Under the pieces are notes generated by a model. That model saw nothing but the letters and a program-made list of their open reading frames with translations. It searched no databases and was not told where the DNA came from. From Undaria pinnatifida (lineage: Eukaryota; Sar; Phaeophyceae; Laminariales; Alariaceae): 64,000 nucleotides of DNA. The position numbers were made by a program, and so were the translations under genes. Below, piece after piece: positions 45,190 to 56,800 of this stretch. Position 1 is the stretch's first letter; the number at the start of each line of letters is the position of its first letter. The DNA is taken from positions 3,482,936 to 3,546,935 of the forward strand of contig JABAKD010000020.1 in NCBI GenBank assembly GCA_012845835.1. Direction: 5' to 3'.

Positions 45190-46640
45190 CTTCCTAGATG
45201 TCTGCCAAGGACGCCAAATGTCGGCAGTGCCCCTGACGTGGTCCATACCATGTACGTCATCTTTTGTCGCACTCAAAGACCAACTCAACCTCTGAACATG
45301 ACGAGGAGGAGGAGGAGAAGGCTAGAAGCCACCTACGAGGCCGGAGCCGTTAGAACAGCAGGCGGCGAAATAGCAGGAGGAGGAGCTGACGAAAGACGCT
45401 TGCATGGCAGGTGCAGCTGGCGGAGACGGTACAGCTGGAACTACAAATTCAGGTGGTTCGCGAACTCCTCATTTGATACCGCAGAAGAAGACGGTCGTGA
45501 ACCACTTGAACCTGCAGCTCGAGCTCTACCGTCTCCGCCCGCTCCATCTGTCATTTCAGCGTCTCCGTCCGCTCCTCCTCCTGCTATGTTCCCATTACCG
45601 AAACCTTGTTACGGATGCGTAACCAACGAACTCAGAGAAAATGTACTTCTTGCTCATTACGTACTTGCTTACTGTGTGCTGGTACTTGCTTATGGAGTAC
45701 TGAGAACTCTATGGGACACACGTCAACCAACGACCTTCCAGGCAATCAATCACCAAACCGCACACGCTTATTACGTGGGGGGGATACGGCTGTATCAGTA
45801 TCTAGTCTACGATATACGTCTACGTCAGTATCCAGCGCACGAGGTTCAAACTCATCTGCTACGGACATGTTGACGTCAAGCGATTCAGAAGGTACACACC
45901 CTTTTTTCGTCGCCCCTCTGGCTACCCAACTGTCCAGATATCGATATACCACAGGACAGGTTCGACATGATATCGGACAATTGCCGTACGGGTACCCTAC
46001 ACAACTTCGAACAGCGCGAATAATAACGATAAACATGAAGAGGGGTTCACTAGCACTTGGTGAGGAGACCGTTCGAGTTCGCAACTGTTACTCGTTGCCC
46101 ACTATGCATGGAGACATGCAGACTCACTGCACCAGTTGTGAAGAGTTCTGCCGAAGATGCCAAATGTTGGCAGTGCCCCCGACAGGTTCTCTCTTGTGTG
46201 GTGGTAGTGTGGAGGGGACATCGAGGTGGGTGGGCATCTCGGGTCAGCACGGAACGGAGTCTGGGGGGCCTCTGGTGACTTTGAACTTGTGTGCAATGAG
46301 GCGGTACTATCTAGGCGAAGAGGACCTGGTTCCACGCCTATATGTTTTCAACGATCACAACCCGGTTTGATTTAGCGCTGGTGCATCAACCCCATAAGAA
46401 GCAAGATGACCCCAGCAACAATTTGCTCAGTCCGTGGCGTGGTCCATACCAAGTACGCCATCGTTTTCTCCAGTCGTTTATCGTGTTAAGGGACGGATTT
46501 TGCCTTGTCATCAGGCAACAACTAGCTGGTGGTCGGCACTACGCCGTCACGGAACAGGACCATGCATCCATTGTATGGGGCACAGTCTTCATCCTTCAGT
46601 GCGTAGAGCAAATACTTCATTAGGGGGGCGTCAATCAAAT
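45190..46640 (+). pseudogene. Decayed Ty3/Gypsy retrotransposon, end of pol (integrase C-terminus)
   Basis: 46368-46470 encodes DLALVHQPHKKQDDPSNNLL followed by SPWRGPYQV, the family signature at the C-terminal end of Gypsy integrases. SPVVYRVKG continues one frame later (about 46470-46495), so a frameshift lies near 46470. A second trace of the same segment (GACGTGGTCCATACCATGTA) is at about 45235. Between them lies a 765-nt open frame (45606-46370), Ser/Thr-rich with a CTSCEEFCRRCQ stretch, of unknown identity. Confidence 0.6.
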
Positions 46641-49600
46641 CTTCAGTCATACCCAAATATTCTGACAGTAGCATCCTCTGAAACACTACCGAACAGCGCG
46701 AGTAGTAATGATATCTTGGGAAGCATGAAGAATGGTTCACTAGTTATCTTGGATTGCTGACAACAACAACGTATCATGGTGTGACCGGATTGTTGAGACA
46801 TATGTGGCCTTGTCTCAATATATTTTAAGCCGGTAAACAAACGTACGTTGTTGGTAGCGTCGGTCTAAACGGGTACCCGGTACTCGTTAGACAGCGTTCG
46901 AAATCCCGGGCATGACAACATATCATCCCCTAAATCACACCCCCTGAGTACTATTTCGTATGATATTCTCCAGGAAACCCTTTCCAAAATGAAAATGATG
47001 TATCATGCCTCACGCCTCATTGCGACCTATACGAGTAGCAATTCATACTCGCCGAGTATTTGGGCCCCGGGTACCTGGGTACCAACGTTCGAAATCTCGG
47101 GCATGGCAGCTTACCATCCCCTAAATCTCGTCCCCTGGGTACTCTTTCGTACGATATTTTCCAGGAAACCCTTTTCATAATGGAAACGTTGTCTCATGCC
47201 TCTCGCCTCACCGACCTGTGCTTTGAACCCACACTTACATATTTACAATGCTATTGTACCGCGTATGCATAGACTACTTTACAGGTGTGTTGTGTTGGAA
47301 TCATTAGTTGCGGTAGGGTTGTCATGCCGATCCTGTACGCTTTGCGTGTAAACTCTTTAAAGAGTGTCTTCGTAGAAGCTATTTCGTAGCAAACTTCAAG
47401 GACGGAACTTTATGAGGAATAACATCCGGGTATCCGGTTTCGCTTGACGGGTACCCGTCTGTTGACCGGGTACCCGGATGTTGTAAGAGTACCCGGATAC
47501 CCGCCCAAAATAGCCGTAAATACTCGCGAGTACCGGAGTATTTTTTCCCTGAAATTGGCGGGTACCCGTTCAAGACGGGTCCTCGTCGGGTAACAGCTCT
47601 ATGTGATATGTCGAGGTACCGTGAGGTGTGAGGGAAAGGACGCAGGGGCATCAGCTTCGCTTGGAGACAGCGCCAATCTCTTCTTGTAGATTGTTTCTGA
47701 TTACTGGCGTGGAGCCATGAAAAGATCGAGGAGACAGGAAAGGAGGAGTGAGACCTTGAGGGGGTGAGACTCACAGAGTTCGCTTCATCCCAGCACTGCT
47801 GCTGTGCTCTCTTCTGGACCTTTTTCTATGGAACCTACAAAGACGTTCTCGTAGATGTTCTACTTTCCTACTGGCGCTTAAGGCGCTTACAGCTATGCTG
47901 TCCAGAGGAACGTTCCCATAGGTGTTCTACCTTCTTACTGGCGCTTGAGGCACTTACATATCTTGTCCAGAGGAGGAACGTTCCGTCACCGAGAGCATTC
48001 TCGTGATATAAGCTAGCTTAGTTCTACGGATTATCTTCTTTACTCAGAATATTCCGTTCAAGAGGATATTCTTGTGATCGATAGGCCGAAACTCTGCGGG
48101 CTACCTTCCAGCATCCATAGCCCGCTATACTGGCGCTCTATATTACACCTTGTATACACCAAACCAACGTAAACAATAAGAGGGGATGTACAATGAAGAC
48201 AAGCCCTCTCTTGTGGGATGTACGTCATGTGCAGAACACGCACATGTGATGCAATATACATGACAAACGTCCTGTCGACGACGTCAAGTGTGAGCGGTGC
48301 CTCTGACAGGTTCATTCTTGTGTGGTGTAGTGCAGACACATGGAAGTGGGTCGGTATCTCGGGTCAGCACGGAACGGAGTCTGGAGAACCTCTGCTGACC
48401 TTCGCGTGCAATGGGGCGGTACTATCTAGCGGAAGGGGGTCAGGTATCCACAGTTTTTCATTTTGGATTGATTTTGGTTTATATTATTTTCTTCGCGGCA
48501 GCAGTATTTATAGGTACGAGTATTTTTTTGGCCTTGATTCCCTCTTGGTTGTTTTTGAATACGTTGTAATAACAACCAACTACCTCGAATATTTTCCGAG
48601 TACTGCCAACACTAAGCCCTGTGACGGACCACCGTTAAGACGTAACAACGGACTGCAGTGTACAGTAGGTGTGGCTGGCTTGTGTGTTTTTGATTAAACT
48701 GATTTTTCCACTCATCGACATCCAGCACACCCTGTGTCCGTGCCGATTCGTCGTCGTAGAGGGACAAAAAAACGCTCTGTACTCGTAGTCACAAACTTCG
48801 AGGCAGACATATTTGTATCGCGGGTGCTTAAAGCAACCTGCCAGGCGCACGCGGTACACTCATGCATGTGGCGTCCGAGCTGTATTCCTGGAGCATGGCT
48901 GCGGACTCTTGGCATTGTCACAGTCGCCAGTTTGTGCCTGCCATCAATCGTGTACCTCTGTCCGCTTCACACTATTTTGCGGTGTTTTGCCGCCTTCACC
49001 GCAATCACGAGCTATTATCTAGGATAAAGTATGGAAATCGGGGAAGTTGACTTGGTGCAGGCGTGCTTCCAGTATTATGAGAAGGACGAAATCAAAAACT
49101 GCTCCAAACACTATTTTCGACCCTATCCCTATCCCTACTATCTCAACCCCCAGCCTCGACCCCGACCCTACCCACAGAACTTTGTCCGGAAAAAATCCGA
49201 CGCTTTTTTTGTTCTTGAAAATTTGGTCGACTGCCGAGTGGTCCCCGAGCTGGATGCCTTGTTGTCGGTTTTCGTCGGTGTTGGGAGGCGTTGTCCTCAT
49301 TTCCGGTGTCTTTTTTCTACTCTCCTTTGGCTCGCTGCCTGGACACAAGGGGCTGACATTGTCAACACTCCTAAGTAACAGTACAGGAAAGGCAGTGACA
49401 AGGTGGTATAATAGGGTTAGGGGCTGTTACCGACACAGGCTACCCTTCGCAGGTCTCTACTAGGCAGGTTCCACGTTGGTCACTCACTTTTGTACTAGAT
49501 AAGCTCTTGTATTAGTTCCGCGCACGCCACGGAAGAACTGAACGCATTCAATTCCTCGAAGCACATGCATCATCTCCTTTTTCCTATGCGCACGTGCCTT

Positions 49601-50000
49601 CAAGGCATGTGAAACCCCTTTTATATAATTTCAGTATCTAGATCTTACGCCTTCTCAGGCTTCCAGGGCAATACCATAACAGTAGAGGGGTGTCCTGCCT
49701 GGACCGTCACCGTCGCTTACATTCTCGCCCATCTATGATGGCCTAGATGCGCCTGTGATATGTTACTACACGTACTTCATCCCAAGGTATTATTAGTAAG
49801 TTTAACCACCTGTTTTACGCCCGGTCTAAGCAGAAAGTAGTATAATAGTGTTTTGGACAGTTTTGATTTTTTCCTTCTCAAAACAATGGAAGCACATGTG
49901 GGTGAAACCAACTTCCCCGATTTCCATACTTCATACTATCAATAGAAAAAAAAAAAAACTCAAGAATTGCGGTAAAGGCGGCTAGATTTTTTGTTTTGAA
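46640..50000. other. Repeat-derived intergenic DNA
   Basis: Contains GGTACCCG-rich sequence at 47430-47600, diverged duplicates around TTACTGGCGCTTRAGGC (47870-47960), and the copy at 48200-48440. An inverted CTTCCCCGATTTCCATACTT pair links about 49029 and 49910. No accepted gene. Confidence 0.4.
48200..48440 (+). repeat. Copy of a segment of the Gypsy-associated region
   Basis: GGTATCTCGGGTCAGCACGG and ATGGGGCGGTACTATCTAG are shared with 46220-46320, preceded in both by GTGCC.C.GACAGGTTC; the remainder is diverged. Confidence 0.55.
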
Positions 50001-51351
50001 TTTTTAACGCGTCGGACAGATCAGCTCACCGTAGCTCGAGCGAGCTCCTTCCGAGGGTAGCTCACCGGTGAGCTACGTGAGCTACATGAGCTGCACATGT
50101 TTTCCCGGCTTGAGCTACGATATAGGAGGGTAGCTCACCTACACATGTTTTCAATGCTTGATCTATAGGTGGCTAGTTTTTTTTTGCCTTCGTCGGACAG
50201 ATCAGCTCACCGTTGCTCGAGCTAGCTCTTTTCGAGGGTAGCTCACCGGTGTGCTGAAGTGAGCTACATGAGCTGCACATGTTTTCCCGGCTTGGGCTAT
50301 AGGAGGGTAGCTCATCTGCACATATTTTTCAATGCTCGAGCTATACAGGATAGCTCATTTGTACATATTTGCCCAGAGTGAGCTATAGGAGCTACATGAG
50401 TAGCTCAGCCGTCAACGGGATGAGCTATAGGAGCTACATGAGCTACACCTGTTTTCCGCGGCTTGAGCTATAGGCGGTAGCTCATCGGCACATGTTTTCA
50501 AGGCTTGAGCTATACTTCGAAGTAGGCGATAGCTCATCGGCACATGCTTTCAAAGCTTGAGCTATAGGCGATAGCTCATCGGCACATGCTTTCAAAGCTT
50601 GAGCTATAGGCGATAGCTCACCTGCACATTTTTTCAAAGCTTGAGCTATAAACGATGTAGATGGGCTAGCTCGCACGCTGTATATAATGACATACCAGGC
50701 ATACAAGTATCCGTACGTATAACACGCATACGTTACGTACCCGACCGGCATCTACACAACCATATACTGGTATCCATACTATGGTATTCCATATACAACT
50801 ACATACAGCAGTGCAGCCAACTGTCACGCACACACAAGAAGGGCTTGCACGCTCGCACACAACACAACAGAACGAACGCGACACTGATGAACCATTCACC
50901 TACGGTAGAGGCGGCGCCCAGGCCTGAAAACGGGAGGGAGTGTGCCCACACGGTTAGTCGACCATACGCTGCTGCTGAAAGGGCACCGGTATCTTGAAGC
51001 GCGATATCTGCACTGGATAAAGTATCGGGTGCTGCTCAAACAGTAACATCACTTGCTTCGTATGATACAGCAGTCGATGTTATGCTGTGTACACCAGCAC
51101 TCAATTCGTTAAGGAGGCCCCCATGGGTCACAGTTTTGGCTGCATTGACTGGCACCAGCGGCATCTTCGTGTATTGTCTGCTCTCTCATCTGGCTGTCCA
51201 GTCTACGGGGCGTTCGTAGCTGCGGTTGTCACCATGGTCTCGCTTCTGGCGTGGGCTGTTCGTCTCTTGCTTTCGAAATGTCGATGCATGTTTTGCCGAA
51301 AACGAGCTGCAATGAGCTTCGTACACAAGCTAAATATGATTTTATAACTAA

Positions 51352-51905
51352 TTTTCAAGGACGTCAGCCGTGAGTTTGACGAATTTCAGGTCAATACTCA
51401 TCTTTGCAAGCTGCGTTGTTGGTACTCGTAATATACTATATGAGTGAGTTTTCATTGGGATGTGTCTTATTTTTTGTCCACTATAATGGTAAGTATTGTC
51501 ATTTATACTTAAGGTGGGGAATTTTGAGCTAGGTAAAACATCACATCTATTTTATAAATTTATTACTGTAGTTTCCACTATACTGCTTTATCATATGCAC
51601 GGTAAGCGGTTTATTTTGTTTTTCTTCCCCCGGGGCTTTAATATCGGGAAGAGTACGAATACAGAATATTATAAAAAATGAAAATACACTCCAGCTGTGA
51701 GATCGAAGATTTCGTCGAAACTCATCTTTGCAAGCTGTGTGTGATACTCCGATCGCGCGCATTACGAGTTGTGTGTCCTCATTAGGGATATAGGTCGGCG
51801 ACTCCCCTTACAACTACAGTGTAGCTATCAGGGTCAACAGGGTGATTTTAGTACAGAATATTATGATTTATGTTTTCCCGGGGTGAGCTATAGGCGATAA
51901 GCTCA
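51352..51905 (+). repeat. Family C repeat, split by a family D insertion
   Basis: It begins AAGGACGTCAGCCGTGAG, then ACTCATCTTTGCAAGCTG and a body with TTTATTACTGTAGTTTCC; the body is collinear with 26880-27206. Confidence 0.65.
51673..51851. mobile_element. Short retroposon (family D) with perfect 13-bp target duplication
   Basis: It is flanked by TACAGAATATTAT on both sides (51660-51672, 51852-51864). It contains CACTCCAGCTGTGAGATCGA, CTCATCTTTGCAAGCTG and GGTCGGCGACTCCCCTT, and ends GGGTCAACAGGGTGATTTTAG. It is inserted in a family C repeat whose unoccupied counterpart is at 27193-27205. Confidence 0.8.
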
Positions 51906-52894
51906 TCTGCACATATTTGCCCGGGGTAAGCTATAGGCGATAGCTCATCTGCACATATATTTGGCCAGGGTGAGCTAGGAGCTACATGACCTAGCTCACC
52001 CGTCCCCGGGATGAGCTATAGGAATTACATGGGCTGCACATGTTTTCACCCGCATCGGCTATATATACCTGGTAGACGATAGCTCATCTGCACATGTTTT
52101 CAAAGCTAAAGCTAGAGAAGATAGCTCATCTGCACATATTTTCCCAGGGTGAGCTACGAAGGAGCTACATGAGCAATACATGTTTCCTCGGCTTGAGCTA
52201 TGGGCGGTAGCTCATGTGCATATATTCTGGAGGCTTGAGCTACACACGATAGATGAATGAGCTACAGCAGCAGCTCGTGATCTGTCCGACCGTCCGACGC
52301 GTGCTGAGATTATGAAAAAGGTATACCTGGTACCAGGGATGAGGCGGTTTTGCCCCTGTCTGGCTTGAACTACAGTATCGTAAACTAAATGAAACTGAAA
52401 CTCCCCGCACTTTTTACTACGAGTCTTACTGCAATGTATCTGATACGATGAATCTGGTACGTGCAAAGAGTATGCAGTTTGATCTCACAGCCTCACATGC
52501 CCGCGTCACAGAGTAGTGCCCAGAGTCGAGCCTGTTGTCACGAAGAGGCACAACCACATGTCATGATGTCTACGAGCACCCACAGCAGGTATGATGATAG
52601 GCGATGCAAGACAAACGAGGCTCCCGCTCGCAAAACGATGAATTGGGAAGAAATACACTGGTACAAATGTTAATGTTCGGACCGCGGAGGTAGGTGTCGT
52701 ATTACGTGTACAGCAGCAGTGAAGCCCCGCCTGCACACATATAGCGACGCAAACACATGCACGACCTAGATGTTGCTGGGCGGTGGGCATGCATCCAACC
52801 ACACGACCCACGGCGCAAGACTCGAGACCTACGACGCAACAGCCGTACCGCCGTACATCATTTGACATGCGTGCAGAACATTTCAGCATCATAC

Positions 52895-53197
52895 CTTATA
52901 CTCGTCGCGCTGCTGCTTCTTGTACTCTTCCCAGGAGATACCCCCCTCCGCGTCGAATACAGTAACCTCCGGCTCCTTCCCAGCCCCGGCGCGTAGGACA
53001 ATGCTGCTGCTTCTGCTGCTGCTTTGACGACCAGTCACATCAGTGACAGGGGCGACTGCTCGTTTTACTCCAGCTCCCAAGCAGGAAGAGGAGGACGAAG
53101 AACAAGCAGACTTCAACATAGCAGAGGGCAAGACGAATGCTCCGCCGGGGGCTGACCACGCTGCCACAGAGGCCACGAGCCCGCAGATAATTTTCAT
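52895..53197 (-). CDS. Plastid-targeted small protein, first exon (101 codons), downstream exon not found
   Basis: The ATG at 53197 opens 101 codons ending TAT AAG directly before a GTATGA donor at 52894 (phase 0). Residues 1-20 form a signal peptide (MKIICGLVASVAAWSAPGGA) followed by Phe21, matching the Ala-Phe cleavage context of stramenopile bipartite plastid presequences. Residues 26-70 are Ser/Arg/Val-rich and poor in acids, like a transit peptide. The mature part begins near AGAGKEPEVTVFDAEGG and ends in a charged segment, SWEEYKKQQRDEYK. I do not recognise the mature family. If the donor is ignored the frame ends one codon later at a TGA, so a 102-aa unspliced product is the alternative. 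No convincing second exon was found in 52300-52890. A TATA-like element lies about 75 bp upstream of the ATG, and the neighbouring phosphatase gene is transcribed away from it. Confidence 0.7.
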
Positions 53198-53808
53198 CGT
53201 CGAAGCACGAACGGAGTAGCAGCGGGGAGCTTGGGAGAAGTAGGTGTGGTATCACAAGATGGTGCCCGTGTGTTTATATCCTGGCTCGTTGTTGATGCCG
53301 ATAGCTGATGATTGCCAAGGCAGCCGATACTACAGCAGGGTGGCTCGAACGAGCTCTCATTTTCGTTTTTCGTTCGTTTTTCGTTTTAATAGTTTACCAT
53401 CAAGTTGTTTCAAATACGTCAGATGCGAGTTTTACCAGTTGAGTAGTCAATACTCATATTCATAATATGCGTGTTTTGAACACACGTATTTATTTTTTGT
53501 GTCCCCAACTTGTTTGTGCCCGCCTGGAAAGTATCCACGAACAAGCGACATTTTTATATTTCGCCGCGTTCATGTTTTTGATTCAATTTTCGTGGTGTTC
53601 AGCATTTCATGCCATTTTCAACTCGTTTTTGGCCATTTTCGACTCGACTTTGATATATTGCCGGCAATCGTGTAAAACCCTGAATCCCCCCAAAAGACAA
53701 TTAAACACCAAAGGTACTGGCACAAAACAACGCCAACAACGATAATAGTAGCATCCACGAAGGAAGCACCGTTCAACATCCAGTTTTGCCCTCGAACCAT
53801 CAGTCGCC
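53198..53808. promoter_or_regulatory. Shared 5' region of divergent gene pair
   Basis: This 611-bp interval separates the start codons of the plastid-protein exon (-) and the phosphatase (+). It contains a TATA-like GATATAAACA on the minus strand at 53280-53271, about 75 bp upstream of ATG 53197. It also contains a weak copy of the GTCAG.GAG repeat module at about 53405-53465. A bidirectional promoter is an inference from geometry. Confidence 0.4.
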
Positions 53809-56800
53809 ATGGCTCGGTCGCTCCTTACGATACACTTCGTTCGGCACGGGGAAACCACAGCTAACAGGTAAGAGAGTGCTACACCGGTCTCGGCTAGCCT
53901 GTTCTGTGTCGCAATCGATTTCAGATCTCAGAAGGATTTGATTTGGTGTTTAGGTAAATCCTTCCGTTTCGTGAAGCCGAATGAATGTGTGCCCTTGGGG
54001 CAAGGACGCCCGCACCGACACCGAACCGATCACAACCCTGGGAACCTCAACGGCTGCGTAGACCTGGATGAAACAAGATGGTTCGTCGTGAAACGATCTA
54101 ACCTGGGAGTGCTAGGCGCAGCTTATTCCAGCGGCGGGGATGGCGGCGTTATTTCGCGTATCGATTGGTGATTTTGATACATGATCATGAAACGTCGCCT
54201 GCCCGCCGTTGGTTTGTTCTTCCGTCCACTATAATATCCGTTCTAAGCTTCAGAACCTGGCAATGTGGCTGCCGGCTCCTCCCGCGCAGAGGTGTTTCCT
54301 CTAAGTCCTCTCGCGCGATGTTATCATCGGTCATGGCTAGCTAGTTATGGCACGCGAGACATACATGGGCATAATCACGGACCGGTATAAATAGCTGCCC
54401 GGGATTACTTTGGCTTGTGTTCTTGCTGCTTGCTGCGTGTATATGGTGCACCTTACGCTTTTTCCCTATGGTTTCTTCAAAGTTGACTTTCCGTTTTCGG
54501 TGAGGATAGATGATTCATTTTATTTGCTGTACCAACCCCAGCGCGCCCCTTCGCTCCACAAAACACAAAACAATACCGGTGCAGTCTGTATACTGCTGTG
54601 TAGGACTAGAAGCTTTTTATTATAGCAGTGTTCAAGGTATTCATGATATTTTGTAAGGAAACACGACAACGAACACATTACAACACATCAACATCAACAA
54701 CAAACACAACTCCTACTTGTTTCCATCAACATCGCGCGGGTACGGTATGATACGGGTAGTAGTAACCCCCAAACGATTATCGTATAATACGAGCAGTGAT
54801 GCGGGGGCGTGGTGGAGGAGGGGAAGTAGATTCCTACATGGTGCATTTCAGAACATGTTATACCGCCTATTATACGAATTATAAAGTAATGCATTCGCGG
54901 TACCGGTACGTACCAGTAGCAAGTATGGCGTAGTATACATACAACAACACGTGTTTGAAATATATTTGTTGAATACGTGCGTGACCCCCCCCCAACCTCT
55001 CCCTCCCCCCCCCTCCCCTCTCCCTCCCTCCCTCCCTCCCTCCCTCCCTCCCTCCCTCCCTCCCTCCCTCCCTCCCTCCCTCCCTCCCTCCCTCCCTCCC
55101 TCCCTCCCTCCCTCCCTCCCTCCCTCCCTCCCTCCCTCCCTCCCTCCCTCCCTCCCTCCCTCCCTCCCTCCCTCCCTCCCTCCCTCCCTCCCTCCCTCCC
55201 TCCCTCCCTCCCTCCCTCCCTCCCTCCCTCCCTCCCTCCCTCCCTCCCTCCCTCCCTCCCCCCCTCCCTCCCTCCCGCTCTCCCTCCCTCCCTCCCGCTC
55301 TCCCTCCCCCTCCCCCCTGCGAACGCAGAGAAGGCATCATCCAGGGGCAACAGGACTATGGACTTACCCCCCTCGGGATCAACCAAGCTCAGGCCACCGC
55401 GGTCCACTTGCAGACCAACAGCTACTGGCAAGTCCACAGCTCCGACCTCGTCCGAGCGTCGCGTACAGCCGAAATAATCACGAAGGACCACGACGGAACG
55501 ACCGTGCTCAAGACGCCCTTGCTCAGAGAGTTTGGCCTGGGCGTGCAGGAAGATTTGCCCCGGGGGACAAGCTGGTGGGTGCCGCCGTCATCTATCTTTC
55601 TTCGCGCAGTTGTTGAGAAGGAATTAGAGGGTATTAGTCCGTTTGACAATATGCAAAAGTTTAACCAATAGCTTACCCAAACTAAGCCTTATAACACTCT
55701 TCCCCCCTGAAACGACGGGGTAGCAGGTCGGCCGGCTATACGGGCGGACGTGTCAATATCCACGCGTTTTCATTTCCTGCGAATATCGGGGAGAATATTT
55801 TTCAAGTTCGAAAATGGATTTTGGCCATTTGTTAAGGAATTAGTGGGGTATTAGTCCGTTTGACCACTTGTAAAAGGTTAGCCAATTGCCTACCCAAACT
55901 AAGCAAAGTAACACAGTCCCCTTGTGCTGCAGTTCGGTAGAGATTTTCGAGGCGGTTAGGATCGAGCACTTTTGCCTCCGTGAATGACTTTGATACCAAA
56001 ATTATAAGTACATGCCCGGTATCTGTGAATGCCCTTGGTATCTCAGTTTTATTTCTGCTCTCCGACAAAGTAGCGTAGATGCCATTCCCCCAGCATTCGA
56101 CTATCCTTCCGTAAAGCAGGAGTAGTAATTATCCTACTCACCATTTCCAAATTTCCCTTCCCATGTATTCATTTTTGCTGGAGTGTATCCTGTTGTTTTT
56201 TGAAGACTGGCCTGAAATGTTTTAAGGCTTAGTTTGGCTAGGAAGCCGATCAACCGCTTACCAGTAAGTGGTTAAACGGACTATTAATAGAACAATAGCC
56301 TTTTAACACCTTAACCAATGGAGTCGTCGGCAGGACCATGATTTTTTGGGTCGTGGGTTCAAATGTCACCACATCCACCCATAATAAACTTTTACGACTT
56401 CCTTCATGGCATGTCGATCTTGAACAATAGTCTCCCCGGTATCCCCAGGAAATGGAACCACATGGACGTGGATATGTCCGCGCGTATATCCGGCAGACCT
56501 GCTATCCCGCCGTTTCAGGGGGAGGGGAGAGTGTTACAAGGCCTATGAAGTGTTGGTAGGCAATCGGTTGATTTTTTACCAGTGGTCAAACGGACTGATA
56601 TCCTCTAAAAACTTACCAAAAACCATGATTTCCCATCCTATTCCATTGATAACCACACCCACAACCAAATTCGAAGAAAATAATCGAGCGCTTCACGGTA
56701 TTTACGGTATTAATGCCACTAAACTGCACACGCAGTTTTTCAAGAACGAATCACGAAGTACGAAGGTATTTTTGGATCAATCTTGCAGCTTTCGAAGGCA

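Larger units (their letters stand above)
50007..52302. mobile_element. Element with GAGCTA/TAGCTC palindrome arrays and inverted termini
   Basis: The left terminus ACGCGTCGGACAGATCA (50007-50023) recurs inverted at the right (52278-52302, with a short internal duplication). Inside each end lie arrays of 50-65-bp units containing GAGCTATAGG...TAGCTCATC and GCACATGTTTTC (50030-50650 and 51870-52270). The centre holds unrelated repeats (51352-51905). No transposase was recognised. Confidence 0.55.

Noticed and set aside
49019-49378. Overlapping ~110-codon frames on both strands
   Set aside because: No domain; part of the segment is shared in inverted form near 49910, suggesting repeat-derived DNA.
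54694-55616. Long SLPP-repeat and GREGG-repeat frames on both strands
   Set aside because: Pure translation of the (CCCT)n microsatellite, whose 4-bp period gives a 12-bp coding period; it lies mostly in intron 1.
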